From NCBI RefSeq assembly GCF_000512585.2, contig NC_089242.1:496001-560000 (forward strand): a stretch of 64,000 nt of DNA, written 5' to 3'. Source of the DNA: Kwoniella bestiolae CBS 10118 (taxonomy: Eukaryota; Basidiomycota; Tremellomycetes; Tremellales; Cryptococcaceae). This document shows positions 12,238-24,402 of this stretch, piece by piece (positions within the stretch are counted from its first letter, which is position 1; every line of letters starts with the position of its first letter). Made by a program: the position numbers and the translations under genes. Under the pieces are notes generated by a model. That model ran no database searches and was not told the origin of the DNA. It saw only the letters and a program-made list of their open reading frames with translations.

Positions 12238-13489
12238 GATAGACGAGGGGTGATGCTGATTTGGGAGTGGGCTGTGATAGATGCCCTGCGCCGTGGAGAG
12301 GAGGAGACGATAGGTGGTATATCGATAAGGATGGGTGGCTTTCGTCGTTCGATCATATCCTTGGACTTATGCCTACGGTCTCGGCTTTCCCTGAGGATAC
12401 TTCTTCGCCTGGTTTGTAGGTGTTTGGTGCTGGTGCTGGGTAAGGATGCTTGGTGGTGATTTGGTGCTCGTGCTGGTGCTGGTGATGATTGTTTCGCTGG
12501 TCGGTGATGTCGTTATTTTGGACTTTTCCTTATTCTGCTTTGTCCACGATCTTGGACTTTTCACTTGTTTTGCCTTTTCTTGGGATTTGCTGTTCTACAA
12601 TCTTGCGTCTCATTCTCTGGGTCTTGAATGACTTGTCTGTGGTGCCGCTTGAAATGATCTCACGATTTATGATTTACGATTTTACGATTTTGTGGTTTAT
12701 TGTAATACCAGAAATGTATCATACCCCCACCAACTTCTCTCCTGCGTCGAATTATATCGATCCTGCTGATAGGTGACTCTGACTAATCTTCTACATTTCA
12801 TACATCATATTTCCCACTCCATTTGAGTTATCATTATTTTCCCCTTACCACGCCTAAAAGGTACTCAATCATCCCATTTTTCACCTCATTGAAAAAACCC
12901 AATGGATGTTTGGATACCTTCTTTTCTATACTTTACTCAATCTTCGGATGAGAGTATCGTGATAAAGGCGAATAACGATATATCTTCTGTCTCTGATAGA
13001 TGATCCTTCTCCCTTCTTTCTTAAATGATAAGAGAGGAGAAGAGACGAGATTTGGGACTTGTACCTTTATGAGGTCTATTAAGGTATATGAGTAGTATAA
13101 CTCGTCTACATCTACTACATCTGTATTTAGTATCTGTATTTAGTTGACCGATGTGTCTCGTATGAATTGATGTCAGATTGTTGATAGTCACAAAATACAT
13201 GAATGATTTTAATACAACGATACTTTGGATGTACATGGATCTATACGTTATGATACAACCTAAATCTATAAGATACAAATGCGATTTACGATTTATACAA
13301 CTTTGCTTGGCGAAAGAAAGAAAGAATCGTCCATTGTGAAAAGGAAGAAAATGTACCATGGTACTCTATTTGAAATTGTCCGTGCAAGAGTACCTGAAAC
13401 CCTATCCTTAATTCCAATAGGATTGAGGTTCGATGCCCTATCCTTACTTCCAAACCACCAAAACCAACCAATTGAGGACTGTCCTTATT
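12238..13489. other. Convergent 3' intergenic region
   Basis: This 1.25-kb stretch separates the stop codons of two convergent genes. It contains the remainder of the microsatellite flank, a GGTGCTGGTGCTGG-like run at about 12420-12485, and AT-rich sequence. I see no splice-consistent gene or RNA gene. Confidence 0.4.
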
Positions 13490-15253
13490 CTAATTCCCAT
13501 TGTTCCTATTCCGCTTATGCCATAACCCCCTCCCCAACGCTCTTCTCAACCCTTTCCCACCCCCACCCCGACGAGGAACAACTAGCATATGCCTCTCGGA
13601 CTGAGAAGTGTAGGGGGTGGGAGTGGGAGTAGGCGAATCGTTGTAATGCTGTACGACGGCTCTTCTTAGATGTTCTCTATAGACATCTCGACCTCCTGCC
13701 TGCATCATTATCGGTTGACTGATATTGGATGAAGGTGGCAGGTAAGTCAAATTATCAGGTGAGGTGGTTAGTTGGATTGGGAGGGTGGTGAGTTCTGGAG
13801 AATACGGGGGAGTATCGTTATTCAACGTATCGTTCGGTCTGACATGAGGTCGAGCAGTTGATGATGAGGATGTGGAACGTGATCTCTCGAGTGTTTGACC
13901 GGCATTCCTCATACCGTTTGCATGGAGGGATAAGAGGTACTCGTACTCGTCTGGGTTGAGGACCAGCGAATTGGCTCGAGATGGGGTGGTCAGTGGTGGA
14001 GCAGGTGCGGAGGGTCGGATGATATGACTTGGAGAGTGGGAACTCGAGTATGACTTATCGGTCTTGGGTGTTGAGGTATCGTCAACTTCGAAAGTCTGGT
14101 TGGGGGAGATAAGGAGAGTCTTTTTGATCATCGGTACGGGGAAGATGAGTGGTTCAAGCACAGCCTCCTCAATCTGTCGAGGAGTTGCAATTTCTTCATC
14201 CGCGTCGTCCTCTTCACCTTCTATATCTATGATGGAATGTCTACGTGCCATGTCATTGAGTTCGATCGATTTATGGCCCAGAGTCGGATGAACAGATTTC
14301 TGAGTAGGTACTCTCCTTGTCGATGAGCTTGCCGTGCCAGCTCGAACATCTAGTATCCTAGCATTGTCACCAGACGCTTCCTCTCTCTCATCTTCCGTTT
14401 GTCCCCTGCCTTTTTTCTCGTTTACTCCATTATCATCGACATCCCTTGTGAGTTTGTATGACGTCGGCTCGACGAGTGGTGAGGGTGGTATAGGTGATAA
14501 GTTGGGTTTGGAAGATACGGTTGGGCTGGTTGAATGTCTGAGCTCGGGGAGGGAAGATGATCGTCTTCTAGGTGATCGGTGGGCCAGGTTCGGTAGATGG
14601 GGGAATGGATCTTGCGAAGAAGAGATTATGACGGTGGAGTGGAGGTATTCGTCTGAAAGCGCATAACGTCAGCTCACAAGAAGAAAGACAGTTTGATAGC
14701 GAGGCATCTCGTGTGCTGCTGAAGAGGTGATGGAGTGTGGGAAGCCGTGGTATGAGATGTACTCACCAGTCAAGTCACCAATCGGATCAGTGATGGTGAT
14801 ACACTTCGCCCCGTTCAGACACTGCATATAACCTTCTTTCAACCCTTTAGCTTGAAATTTCCAATCATCTTCAACCTCTTTCCATTCACCCTCCTCCCTG
14901 TGCTTCTCATCTCCCTCCTCTTTCTTGAGATGTTGGTGAGGTCTTGGAGGTGAATCCGGCTTCTTGCTCTCACCCCGTCTGATGGAGGAGATAGACCTAT
15001 TGAGTCTCCCAGGTAGACTCCTAAAGTAGCTTGGAAATGATGTCGACCTATGTTGCTTCGCAGGTTGTTGTCTGGGTCTCGAGAAGAAGGCAAGGTATCC
15101 TGACGAGTTTGGAAGGAGGGTACTGAATCTTGGATGGACGGTATTAATCGAGGAAGTGATTCTTGATGATAGGCCTGCAGAGGAGAGGGGAGGAGGGGAG
15201 GTGAGAGAGGAGGGTGAAAGGGGAGTGAGAATGGGACTTCCGCTTGATTCCAT
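13490..15253 (-). CDS. Unknown Ser/Pro-rich protein, 549 residues
   Basis: I do not recognise this protein. Two exons, 14767-15253 and 13490-14652, are joined by a 114-nt intron with a GTGAGT donor; the phase closes and extends the downstream frame well upstream of its own first ATG. The N-terminal 100 residues are Ser/Pro/Arg-rich. A short better-ordered segment spans the intron: KGLKEGYMQCLNGAKC, then DPIGDLTGDEYLHS. The second half has an acidic stretch (IEGEEDDADEEI), a segment VLNPDEYEYLLSLHANGMRNAG, and HLRRAVVQHYNDSP followed by a Gly/Arg-rich basic tail. No signal peptide or membrane helix is visible. Its start codon diverges from the PP4 catalytic gene. It is probably a lineage-specific regulatory or structural protein. 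Confidence 0.75.
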
Positions 15254-15833
15254 CGTTACTCCTACTACTCATCCACTTTCACGGATGCTATGCTGATAGA
15301 AAGGTGTAAGAGGGAGTTGTGGATTACATTGTTGAGGTAGAGTGAGAGTGAGAGTGAGAGAGAAGAGATGACACATATAAGAAGCGATGTATATATAGTA
15401 GTGTTAACACAGCTATTCAATCCTATGTTCATCATTCCTCACCACTCGAGTATCGCAAGAGATAGGTGACTCACCTCCACCTATGGGTATATTTATTCGA
15501 GTTACTCACTTACATAACCAACTGTTGACGTCTTGTCCTTTTTGTTTTGCCACCAGAAAGAAACGATAATATCGAACATTACTCTTCGAATTCGACGTTT
15601 GAATCCAATATTGTCATATCAGTAACAGGAGATAAAAGCTCAATTTGACGCAAAAGGATCGCATAGAGAGAACAGACTTGTGAAAACCGAATAGAAATCC
15701 ACCCCATCTTACTCGGCAAGATACAGAGCACGCGACCATCTCAATAACGGAGAAGGAAAATCATACGCGATTATATCCTTTCTACAAAAAGCAGGAGGTC
15801 AGTAAATAGTAACTCGAAGCACAGTATAGAAGG
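15254..15833. promoter_or_regulatory. Divergent promoter region, unknown gene / PP4 catalytic gene
   Basis: This 580-bp stretch lies between two outward-facing start codons. It includes a short GAGAGT/GTGAGA purine repeat at about 15340-15362 and AT-rich patches near 15380 and 15560-15620. The promoter role follows from orientation; no factor site is claimed. Confidence 0.45.
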
Positions 15834-17645
15834 ATGTCATTATCATCCGACCTGGATAAGTGAGTACCATCCCACTTGCAGTGCCCTACCCTGGTCAGCA
15901 CCTGGTTAGCAGAAACGAAAGAAGGAAGAAAGCTAATTATAATCTCGCCGACCTATCTTTCTTGAAAACCATCTAGACAAATAGCCCAACTGAAACGATG
16001 CGAGATAATACCTGAGTCGGCAGTCAAGGAGTTATGTCAGAAGGCCAAAGAGATATTGATGGAGGAAGGGAATGTGCAGTATGTTGATAGTCCTGTGACG
16101 GTGAGTTGATTTGTCTTTTTGTGGATGGTCTGTCTGGATAAGGATGTTTGTGGGATCATACGTTCTAGGAAGGCAAGCCTGTCTCTCAGTTGAGCTGCGT
16201 AGGATATACACTCGACATGCGGATGATGTGTGAAAGAAGGGTTATTTAGGAATATGTAGATATGCAGAAGAGCAGTGGAGCATGATGATTCCCATGTCCC
16301 TCAAAGCAACAACTATTTATTGCTTCTTGATAACAGAGCTGAATCTTCTCTCTGATAACCCCCCAGATATGCGGTGATATACATGGACAGTTCTTCGACA
16401 TGATGGAGCTATTCAAGATAGGTGGATTCTGTCCAGAGACAAACTACATATTCATGGGTGAGTTAAACCGTTCTCCTGACTTTTTCCTCCCTTCGAATAT
16501 ATCCTAGGCACGATATTGACCTCATCCCATGTTCTTAGGCGACTTCGTCGACCGAGGATTCCACTCCGTCGAAACCTTCCTCCTCCTCCTAGTCCTCAAA
16601 GTCCGTTATCCCGACCGTATAACACTCATTCGTGGTAATCATGAGTCCCGCCAGATCACCCAGGTGTATGGGTTCTACGATGAATGCCAGAGGAAATATG
16701 GTAGCTCGAATGTGTGGAGATACTGCTGCGACGTGTTTGATTATCTCAGTTTGGGGTGCGTGGTGGATGGGAGGGTGTTTTGTGTACATGGGGGGTTGAG
16801 TCCTCAGGTGACTAGGTTGGATCATGTGAGTGGGGGGTCTGTTTTCGGTGGTCGCTCTCGAACGATTTGACTCGATCAACAACGACCCGAAAAAGATGAG
16901 CAAAAGAGTTATCACTGATTCTATCTGTACTGTATTAGATAAGAGTGATAGATCGTCGTCAGGAGGTACCGCATGAGGGACCTATGTGCGATTTGTTATG
17001 GTCAGATCCGGATGGTAAGTTGTTATCTAACTTGACACTCAAAGATCATAGCTTACCGAAGGCTTCTCCCGCGCAGATATAAACGGATGGGGCATGTCAC
17101 CTAGAGGAGCGGGTTTCCTATTCGGAGATGATGTGGTGCGGGTGAGTTGATCCTGTCTCTCACTTTGCATGAAGCAAACGAACCCTCAACTAAGCTGACC
17201 ATCATCCGAACTAGCAATTCAATCATGAAAATGATATAGAATTAATAGCTAGAGCACATCAGCTGGTGATGGAGGGGTATAAGGTGAGTTGTGGTAATCT
17301 TGGACATCTTCATTGAGATCATCAACTGACTTTCCTGGTATAGTTGATGTTCGATAGGAAGATAGTGACGGTATGGTCGGCGCCGAATTACTGTTATCGG
17401 TGAGTTTTCCTCTCTATGTAACTGGAGTATATATAATGCATATACGTCACATTCTTCAGCTCTCCATATATGATTGATAGGACGTCATTAGCTGATATCG
17501 TACATTGTATAGATGCGGGAACACGGCGAGTGTGTTGGAACTAGACGAAAACCTGCGCCAGGAGTACAAAGTGTTCGACGCTGCTCCTCAGGATGCTAGG
17601 AGTATACCGCAGAAGAGACCGATGATGCATGAGTATTTCCTGTAG
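15834..17645 (+). CDS. PPH3: Serine/threonine protein phosphatase 4 catalytic subunit
   Basis: This PPP-family phosphatase dephosphorylates, among other targets, phospho-H2A and Rad53 during recovery from DNA damage. Nine exons: 15834-15859, 15977-16100, 16367-16457, 16539-16825, 16939-17014, 17077-17141, 17215-17283, 17344-17399 and 17513-17645 (308 residues, matching the family's 307). Metal and catalytic motifs are all present: GDIHGQ, GDFVDRG, RGNHESR, HGGLSP and the [11 protein letters not shown] loop. The C-terminus ends YFL, the carboxymethylated tail of PP2A-type enzymes. The N-terminus [13 protein letters not shown] and segments such as [13 protein letters not shown] resemble PP4 more than PP2A or PP6. 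The first exon is only 26 nt. The assignment to PP4 rather than PP6 rests on remembered family sequences. Confidence 0.93.
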
Positions 17646-18394
17646 ATTGGGGGAAGGTCTGGTTGGGGTCATAATTGGTAGATGTGGTGGTTTAGAGAGT
17701 AGTTGTAAACATAGCATAATAGAATGAACAAATTGCAGGAGCCGAAGCCGAGCGGGAGTGTGAATGATCTTGAATCAGAGTAAAGCGTAAGCAAGTATGG
17801 TAATTAATGGTGAGGAACTGTATCATATCAAATAAGAAAATCTCATGGGGTATATAGAAGAGTATAAATATCATTCCAATACATCAAGTATGCATCAGCA
17901 TGGAAGTGAAGCGAATACGCATGATACATACTGTGGTCTGACATCAGCCATCAATCAAATTAACCTACAGTGCAATTCAGGCACCGAATATGAGGGATCC
18001 GAGCGAAGACTACTCTAAAGGAATGTGTGGGATGTTTCACCCTGTTCTCATGGTTCCCTCTTCCCCTTTTGCTCCTTCTCCTTCTCCAAGCTATCCACCC
18101 TTCAGATGCTGATCAGATCATAAGTCGATATGACAGCGCGCACAGACCTCTATGGAAATGACTGATGACCTACCGAAGGTTTATTGATATTGCAAGTTTC
18201 ACTTACAATGGAGAATCATGATATCTCTGTACTGGCCTCAGTCATAGCCTTCAATTGCTCGTCTTACCAAATTGGTTGATTGACGAGCTGGTGAAGCTGA
18301 TAGGACCATACCAAGGTATATAACTTGCAATACAGTAGTTACTCCCTCGACACCCAACCGATTCACAAATCATAATCCAACGAACCAGTTCAAC
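17646..18394. other. Intergenic between PP4 catalytic gene and Pol X gene
   Basis: These 749 bp hold the 3' region of the phosphatase gene and the promoter of the polymerase gene, both on the plus strand. I see no splice-consistent coding sequence or RNA gene. Confidence 0.4.
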
Positions 18395-20954
18395 ATGTCC
18401 TCCTCAAGACTCATCCGAGTCCCCTTCAAGCTCACCCAAATACAATCCAATATGTTCCTCATTCGTAGAATGCCCGCGAGGATCGGACCGATAAGCGCCA
18501 TTATATATCCTGGCTCTAAACCATCTTCCGTGTCTCTCAGACCTGGTCCCCGGCTCTTGTCTACAGGGCTCATCAACTCCACTCGTTCATTCTCGACTTC
18601 TCCAATTGAAATGAAGAAGAAGAATGAACTGCTCGATCTAGCTTCGGAAGAGTATTTGGACATGCCTTCCCCTTCGCAGAGGGTTAGGTTCTTGAATTCG
18701 ATTAAGAAGGATTACGGGGATGGTAAGTTCTGGTCCTCCTCATGTACCTGTTGCCCAGATCTTCCGAAAGGACCTTATCATGTTGATATCGTCTGATGTT
18801 CATTTCTTTGTTCTCATATGACTGATTATCTGATTTCATATATACGCAGAGTACGACAACCTGACTGTCCCCACTGCTCAGCTCTTGGATGCATTGAGGG
18901 ATATGCAATCTTGGAGACAACTTACACCAGCTACCAGCAGTGAGTTTCCCGTTTTCCGAAATATCCACTATCGTTCATTCCCCATCCACCATCACCATGA
19001 TGAGAGCAAATCCTGAGCATTGGCTGATAGCCCAAAGCACCCAAAGAATCAACAGATTATCGAGATGCCCTTCGATCGATCTCGCTCCTTGCTGGACCTG
19101 ACGGGGGAGTTAGTAGGCCGGTGTTGAAGTTGAAGGATATCGAGGGTGTATTATCTGATGAGGTGGGTCCGCTTCTGTTTCTTCTTTAGCTGTATACTTG
19201 CTATGCAATCGATGGCTTCGTGAAGCATGGGTGCAGGAGCTGAAGTTTGGGATAATCGTGTAGAACGGCGTCACCTGGCGACTTATACGCGACATCATCG
19301 AGCATGGTCTCGTCCCCGAGCTGGAAGGGCTGGACGAGAGATGGAAAGCTATGGTTATGATTAATAGGGTACATGGCTTTGGGAAGAAGAAAGCCGAATT
19401 ATAGTGAGTAGACACCTGTCCTCCTAACTTCCCTCTCTCCATTTTCTTGAATGGACCAAGATTCTTTGATAGTTGCATTCGAGTATAGAGGTAGCGGCTG
19501 ATGAAAAGTTGTCAGCGTCGATAATGGTGCGAGGACGCTGGAAGATCTTTTGAATGCGAAGGATAAGGAGTTTGGACGGAAGGTCACTGATGCTCAGAAG
19601 GTGAGCGTTGGGCATCATATAGCGCTGCCGCTTGAAGTAAAACAAAGGACGGTAGGGGTATGAAATACTAATCTGTTGACATCACAGCTCGCTATCAAGT
19701 ACCACAAAGAGATGGACCTGATGATACCCCGAAGCGAAGTGGAGGAATTTGAAAAGCTCATCAAAAACGCTTTAAACAAGGTTGATCCTACTTGTGAGTC
19801 CTTCTTCTCTTCCCCTATCCACGACGAATGGCATGAGGGCTGATGTGGTTGGATGGGACGAACCAAAGTGGGCTTCGCAATCATGGGATCGTACAGACGA
19901 GGCGAGTATGTAAGTAGTGATATCGATATGGTCGTATGGCACGAGTGAGTAAAATCTCACCAGCTGTTTCAAGTCACTCAACGGGTCTGACCCCGAACTG
20001 ATGGCATGGCATAGGTCTTTTATGAAACGAGATAGGGAAGAGAAATCCAAGAAAGGGGGATATGCGAGTGATAGTCTCATGGGGAAGGTTATGGGTGCGT
20101 TGATAGGCGAAGGATTGATAGAGGAGGATCAATTGTTTTCAAGGGGTGAGTGCATCGTTTATTTTGTTTGACCTCTGGGGGAATGCGTTCTTTGCTCGTC
20201 ACTTGTATGACTACCCCGACCGATCGTCCAGCTGATAGCCTCTGGGCGATATAGGCGAAAAGAAGGTCCTGGCATTGACCAAATTACCCAAACCCAACTC
20301 GATCCATCGTCAGATCGATATTCGCCTATGTCCCCTCGAGAGCCTGCCGTATATGTTATTGGGTAATACGGGGGATGATACTCTTATGAAGGCTTTGAGA
20401 TACCGCGCGATCCAGAAGGGGTGGGTGTTGAATGAGTATGCTATGGGTGAGAGGGTTGAGGGGAGCGTGAGTGGTCGTGACTGAACAATCCGTGGATAAG
20501 AGCTGACGAGGTGAACGTGCTCCTGTCAACTTAGCAAGGGAGTGAGTGCCTATAGGTCTGAAAGCTTGGTTGGTAACGGGTAGATAGGGCATCTTCACTA
20601 ATGAGCGTATATTTGCTGTTTAGTCTGGGTTAAAGAAGGAGGGGAGATCATCGTCAATAGCGAAAAAGAGATATTCGAAAAGGTAAGTGTACATCATGAG
20701 ACTTACTCGTGCTTCTGATCCGTTGTTGACTGGATGTTCGTTTTCTATCAGCTCGAATTGCCATACCTCGAGGTGAGTATTCCAGACTTGTCCGATACCC
20801 TCCTTTGGATTGATAGTCCAGTCCTTTGCTGACGTGCTTGTTGCTCATTTACCATTTGACTATTACCAATTTGACTCTTCTGTCGTGTGTCCCGTGTCGA
20901 TAGCCCACGATGAGGTCTTTACACAAGTACAGACATATCCTCCAGATCAAGTAG
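18395..20954 (+). CDS. Family X DNA polymerase (Pol beta-like), probably mitochondrial
   Basis: Family X polymerases fill short gaps in base-excision repair and end joining. Thirteen exons: 18395-18722, 18850-18939, 19038-19162, 19264-19403, 19516-19600, 19688-19793, 19869-19944, 20015-20145, 20255-20466, 20535-20541, 20624-20682, 20752-20772 and 20904-20954 (476 residues). Residues 213-227 contain a helix-hairpin-helix (VHGFGKKKAELY). The family signature GSYRRGEYVSSDIDMVVWH gives catalytic Asp309 and Asp311; the third Asp is in HRQIDIRL (Asp382). The thumb follows, ending PTMRSLHKYRHILQIK. There is no BRCT domain, so it resembles Pol beta more than Pol lambda, mu or yeast Pol4. The first 70 residues are Arg/Ser-rich with almost no acid and include STRSFSTSP, typical of a mitochondrial presequence. 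Exon 10 is only 7 nt and is required to keep frame. Confidence 0.88.
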
Positions 20955-21382
20955 CTTGTGATGTTTGGTATTCCGGTGTGGGATGTATTGAATGCTTCTT
21001 TGTTCTTGTGCCACAATCTCCGGTAATTCCACTCTTGATCTGAGTGAGATCGGTGATCACCGCGTATGCTACTGTATGTTCTCAGGGTATTTATATTTCC
21101 AGGGGATCCCTTTGAAATGTATTTCTCGTTCTCCCGTATCACGCCATAAGACATTCCATAATAACAATTAGCATGAGTAGAGAATCGTGCCATACTCATA
21201 CTCTACAGACACGGACCGTGCGTAACATTTTTTTTTCTTTTGCGATTTTTCATCCCTTCGATCCGACAGTCAATAAACCCAAATCGTCATTTTATCTTCA
21301 TATCCTCATATCTTCATTCCAATCTTTCTTTCTCTCTTCTATCTTCTTGTAAGAAACATATAAAACCACATACATAGACAAA
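20955..21382. promoter_or_regulatory. Promoter and leader of SAM synthetase gene
   Basis: This 428-bp gap precedes a gene expected to be strongly expressed. Just upstream of the ATG is a T-rich run (about 21228-21240) followed by a TC-rich leader with repeated CTTCATATC-like units, a common look for highly expressed basidiomycete genes. No specific operator is identified. Confidence 0.45.
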
Positions 21383-23061
21383 ATGACTGGCGTATTAAAT
21401 GGAAACGGACCTTCTGCCGAGCTTGCTCCTGGCCAGTGAGTGTTTCTTCCGTTGCTTCTCATATGAGAGGATTAGGATCAGGTTGGACGCACGTTTATCG
21501 TTTTATGCGATATAGCATCCATCCTGTCTGTTTGGATGGCTTGATCAAACTGTAAAGGACATTAAGCTGACCATGTTATTTCTCCTCCTCTTCACTCACT
21601 GCTGCCCGCCTCTTCTCACTTCGTTCTCATCCCTTCCTTCCCCCTCATTATCACTTCGGCCGACCTGCCCCTTCCCACAGCTTCCTCTTCACCTCGGAAT
21701 CCGTAGGTGAAGGTCACCCAGACAAGATTTGTGATCAAGTATCAGATGCTATTCTCGATGCTTGTCTTGCTCAAGATCCTTTCTCCAAGGTGAGTTGGGT
21801 TTTTCTGTTAACAACCCCTACCACCACCTTATCCTTCCCTTCACTTGCTATCCATATGCAATCTGTACTACTCTAACGCTGACCCTCCCCACCCCCCAGG
21901 TCGCCTGTGAAACCGCCGCCAAGACCGGTATGATCATGGTTTTCGGCGAGATCACCACCAAGGCTCAAGTAGACTACCAAAAAGTTGTCCGAGACACCAT
22001 CAAGCAAATCGGTTACGACTCATCCGACAAAGGTTTCGACTACAAGACCTGTAACGTCTTGGTTGCCATCGAGCAACAATCTCCTGATATCGCTCAAGGT
22101 TTGGACCACGGTGCTTTGGAGAAGATCGGTGCTGGTGACCAAGGTATCATGTGGGTAACTTTTGGTATTCGTTATATGATAGCACAACGGACTGATGTAC
22201 TGTCTTCTATAGGTTCGGTTACGCTACCGACGAGACCCCCGAGATGATGCCCCTCACCATCATGCTTTCCCACAAGCTCAACGCTGCCATGGCTGCTGCT
22301 CGACGAGACGGTTCTCTCGGTTGGTTGAGACCCGACTCCAAGACCCAAGTTACCGTTGAGTACAAGAAGGGTGAAGATGGAGCTATGGTCCCTATTCGAG
22401 TTGACACCGTTGTCATCTCCACTCAACACGCCGAGGAGATCACCACCGAAGACCTCCGATCCGAGATCTTGGAGAAGATCATCAAAAAGGTCATCCCCAA
22501 GAACTTGTTGGACGACAAGGTCATCTACCACATCCAACCTTCCGGACGATTCGTCATTGGTGGTCCTCAAGGTGATGCCGGTTTGACCGGACGAAAGATC
22601 ATCGTAGACACCTACGGTGGTTGGGGTGCTCACGGTGGTGGTGCCTTCTCTGGTAAAGATTGGTCCAAGGTCGACCGATCTGCCGCCTACACTGCCCGAT
22701 GGATCGCCAAGTCCCTCGTCGCTGCTGGTCTCGCTCGACGAGCCCTCGTCCAACTTTCTTACGCTATCGGTGTCGCCGAACCCCTCTCCATCTTCGTCGA
22801 CACTTACGGTACCGGTAAGAAATCCGATGCCGAGTTGGTACAGATCGTCAGACAAAACTTCGACCTCCGACCTGGACTTATCGGTTAGTAATACTTCTGT
22901 ACCGGATGGGTGTAAGGGATGACATTGCTGACATTGGTTTGTTATGTGTTATAGTCAAAGCCCTCAACCTCCAACAACCTCAATACCTCAAGACTGCCGC
23001 TTACGGTCACTTCGGTAACCCCGCTTACTCATGGGAACAACCCAAACAACTTAACTTCTAA
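21383..23061 (+). CDS. SAM2: S-adenosylmethionine synthetase
   Basis: This cytosolic enzyme makes S-adenosylmethionine from methionine and ATP, the methyl donor for the cell. Exons are 21383-21435, 21681-21789, 21900-22150, 22213-22883 and 22955-23061 (396 residues, the usual length). The ATP- and methionine-binding signatures are intact: [13 protein letters not shown] near the N-terminus, [15 protein letters not shown], then HPSGRF-type [22 protein letters not shown] and the P-loop-like [15 protein letters not shown]. The C-terminus runs AAYGHFGNP. The coding sequence uses the C-rich, regular codons expected for strong expression. Symbol chosen by analogy with yeast SAM1/SAM2; only one copy lies in the window. 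Confidence 0.97.
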
Positions 23062-23686
23062 GTTGGTTGTTAGCTGTTAACTGGTTCACAAGTGTAATTT
23101 TGGTTGTCTTCTTCTTGATATGACTTTGGTTGGATCTCCATAAAAAGTCATTGGTACGAGTTCCACCTCGTTGTGCTCTGTCACTTTCCTTCATCCTTTA
23201 GATCTATCTCTTCTTGGTTCTCATCTTTGATTTGCCGAATATTCCCGCATCATCATATACACCGCCCATTATATACCCCCTTAACCTGCAGATCATGTTT
23301 GCACAGAACTGCAGGACCTAGGCTTGTACTATTTTTTTGTTACCGCATAGAATAGAATTACGATCCAATCATTGTAATTGCGGCCAGATAAAAAACATTA
23401 TAGACGATAATATAAAAATAGTCAAAATTCATAAATCCATACGTAGCTTTACATAAATACTATGCAAATGCGCTCAACCGCCCACAATCTTCTTTGGAGC
23501 AATGGTTCATTGGGGATAGCAGCTGATCCAAGAAGCAAGATTTGAGATTATGTAGTGGCCTCCACTTCTTGAACCTGAAAACGACCACTACCAAGTCAAC
23601 TGACAACAATAGGTTCTTATGATCATGTTCTCACTTTCTCATGCATCCTCAGGCAATTTGAATGAGAAGACACACTCGAAGGCAAA
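23062..23686. other. Intergenic after SAM synthetase
   Basis: This 625-bp stretch contains the SAM synthetase 3' UTR and AT-rich sequence near 23390-23460. A short minus-strand open stretch ends at about 23555, but I could not build a complete gene from it. Confidence 0.35.
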
Positions 23687-24257
23687 ATGAACAGGTGCGT
23701 ATTGTGTCTATACGTGTCTTCGAGCTGGTAGACTGAAATGTCTCGTATGTAGAATACCAGTAGTCCTGGTAAGTACAGTACAGGTCCAGCCTTGAGAGAA
23801 CCTGAACCTACTTGACGATCTGTATCTCACTCGATGGATGTACTCGAGTAGACAATCGACGAGATCGAGTGAGTCAATTCAGATTTCCAAGAGCATCTAC
23901 AAGATATGATAAGCTTATACTCTGCTCGCATGCCCATCAGATACCTGCTCGACCAACTTGTACGTATTATACAGTACAGTACTGTTATATCCATCCACCC
24001 ACCCATGCATTAGCTGAACGAACGTTTTCGAGTAGCCCCCTCCCGACAAAGACGAGGATAAGATGGTGAGCAAACTTCGAGAGACGCTGAAGCGATCTTT
24101 GGAGGAAGTGAGGAAAGGTGCTGAACAAGTGAGCTTTGCTTTGCTCTGTTGCGCGTCGGGGGCAAGTCTCCCTCAATTGGTCTAGGAAGCTGATTCTACT
24201 CAAGTGAATATCGATGATGGACAAACCCAAACAACACGACTTGCACGAACGGAATGA
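23687..24257 (+). CDS. Candidate small spliced gene, 62 residues
   Basis: I do not recognise the product. Four exons can be joined with frame kept at every junction: 23687-23694 (8 nt), 23753-23768 (16 nt), 24036-24128 and 24186-24257. Donors are GTGCGT, GTAAGT and GTGAGC; all acceptors are TAG. The protein begins MNRIPVVLPPPDKDEDK, continues with a probable amphipathic helix (KLRETLKRSLEEVRKGAEQE) and ends polar and uncharged-rich. The third exon alone gives 31 codons immediately after a TAG acceptor, the strongest part of the case. The 267-nt second intron is long for this window and could hide another exon. No membrane helix is visible. It may instead be non-coding; RNA evidence is needed. 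Confidence 0.4.
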
Positions 24258-24402
24258 ATCGGTTTATGTGTGTATGATAGCGTAAATTATCAATCGAATG
24301 TAATGGCCGTGTGACTCTCATGGTCAACTTCTACTTACGCATATCGTCGTACAACCTTGTACTAGTGAGGTCTTTTTTAACTAGTCCACTGACCTCTATG
24401 GC

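Noticed and set aside
12157..12459. 100-codon frame directly after the large gene
   Set aside because: It begins within the TTTTG repeat (FVLFCFVLFC) and is an artefact of that microsatellite.
23545..23820. Minus-strand open stretches reading HFAFECVFSFKLPEDA and similar
   Set aside because: They look protein-like over 20 residues, but no ATG or consistent splicing gave a full gene, and they conflict with the plus-strand model.
23812..24069. 85-codon plus-strand frame
   Set aside because: It overlaps the candidate spliced gene in another frame, has high Tyr/His/Cys content typical of chance frames, and lacks conserved patterns.
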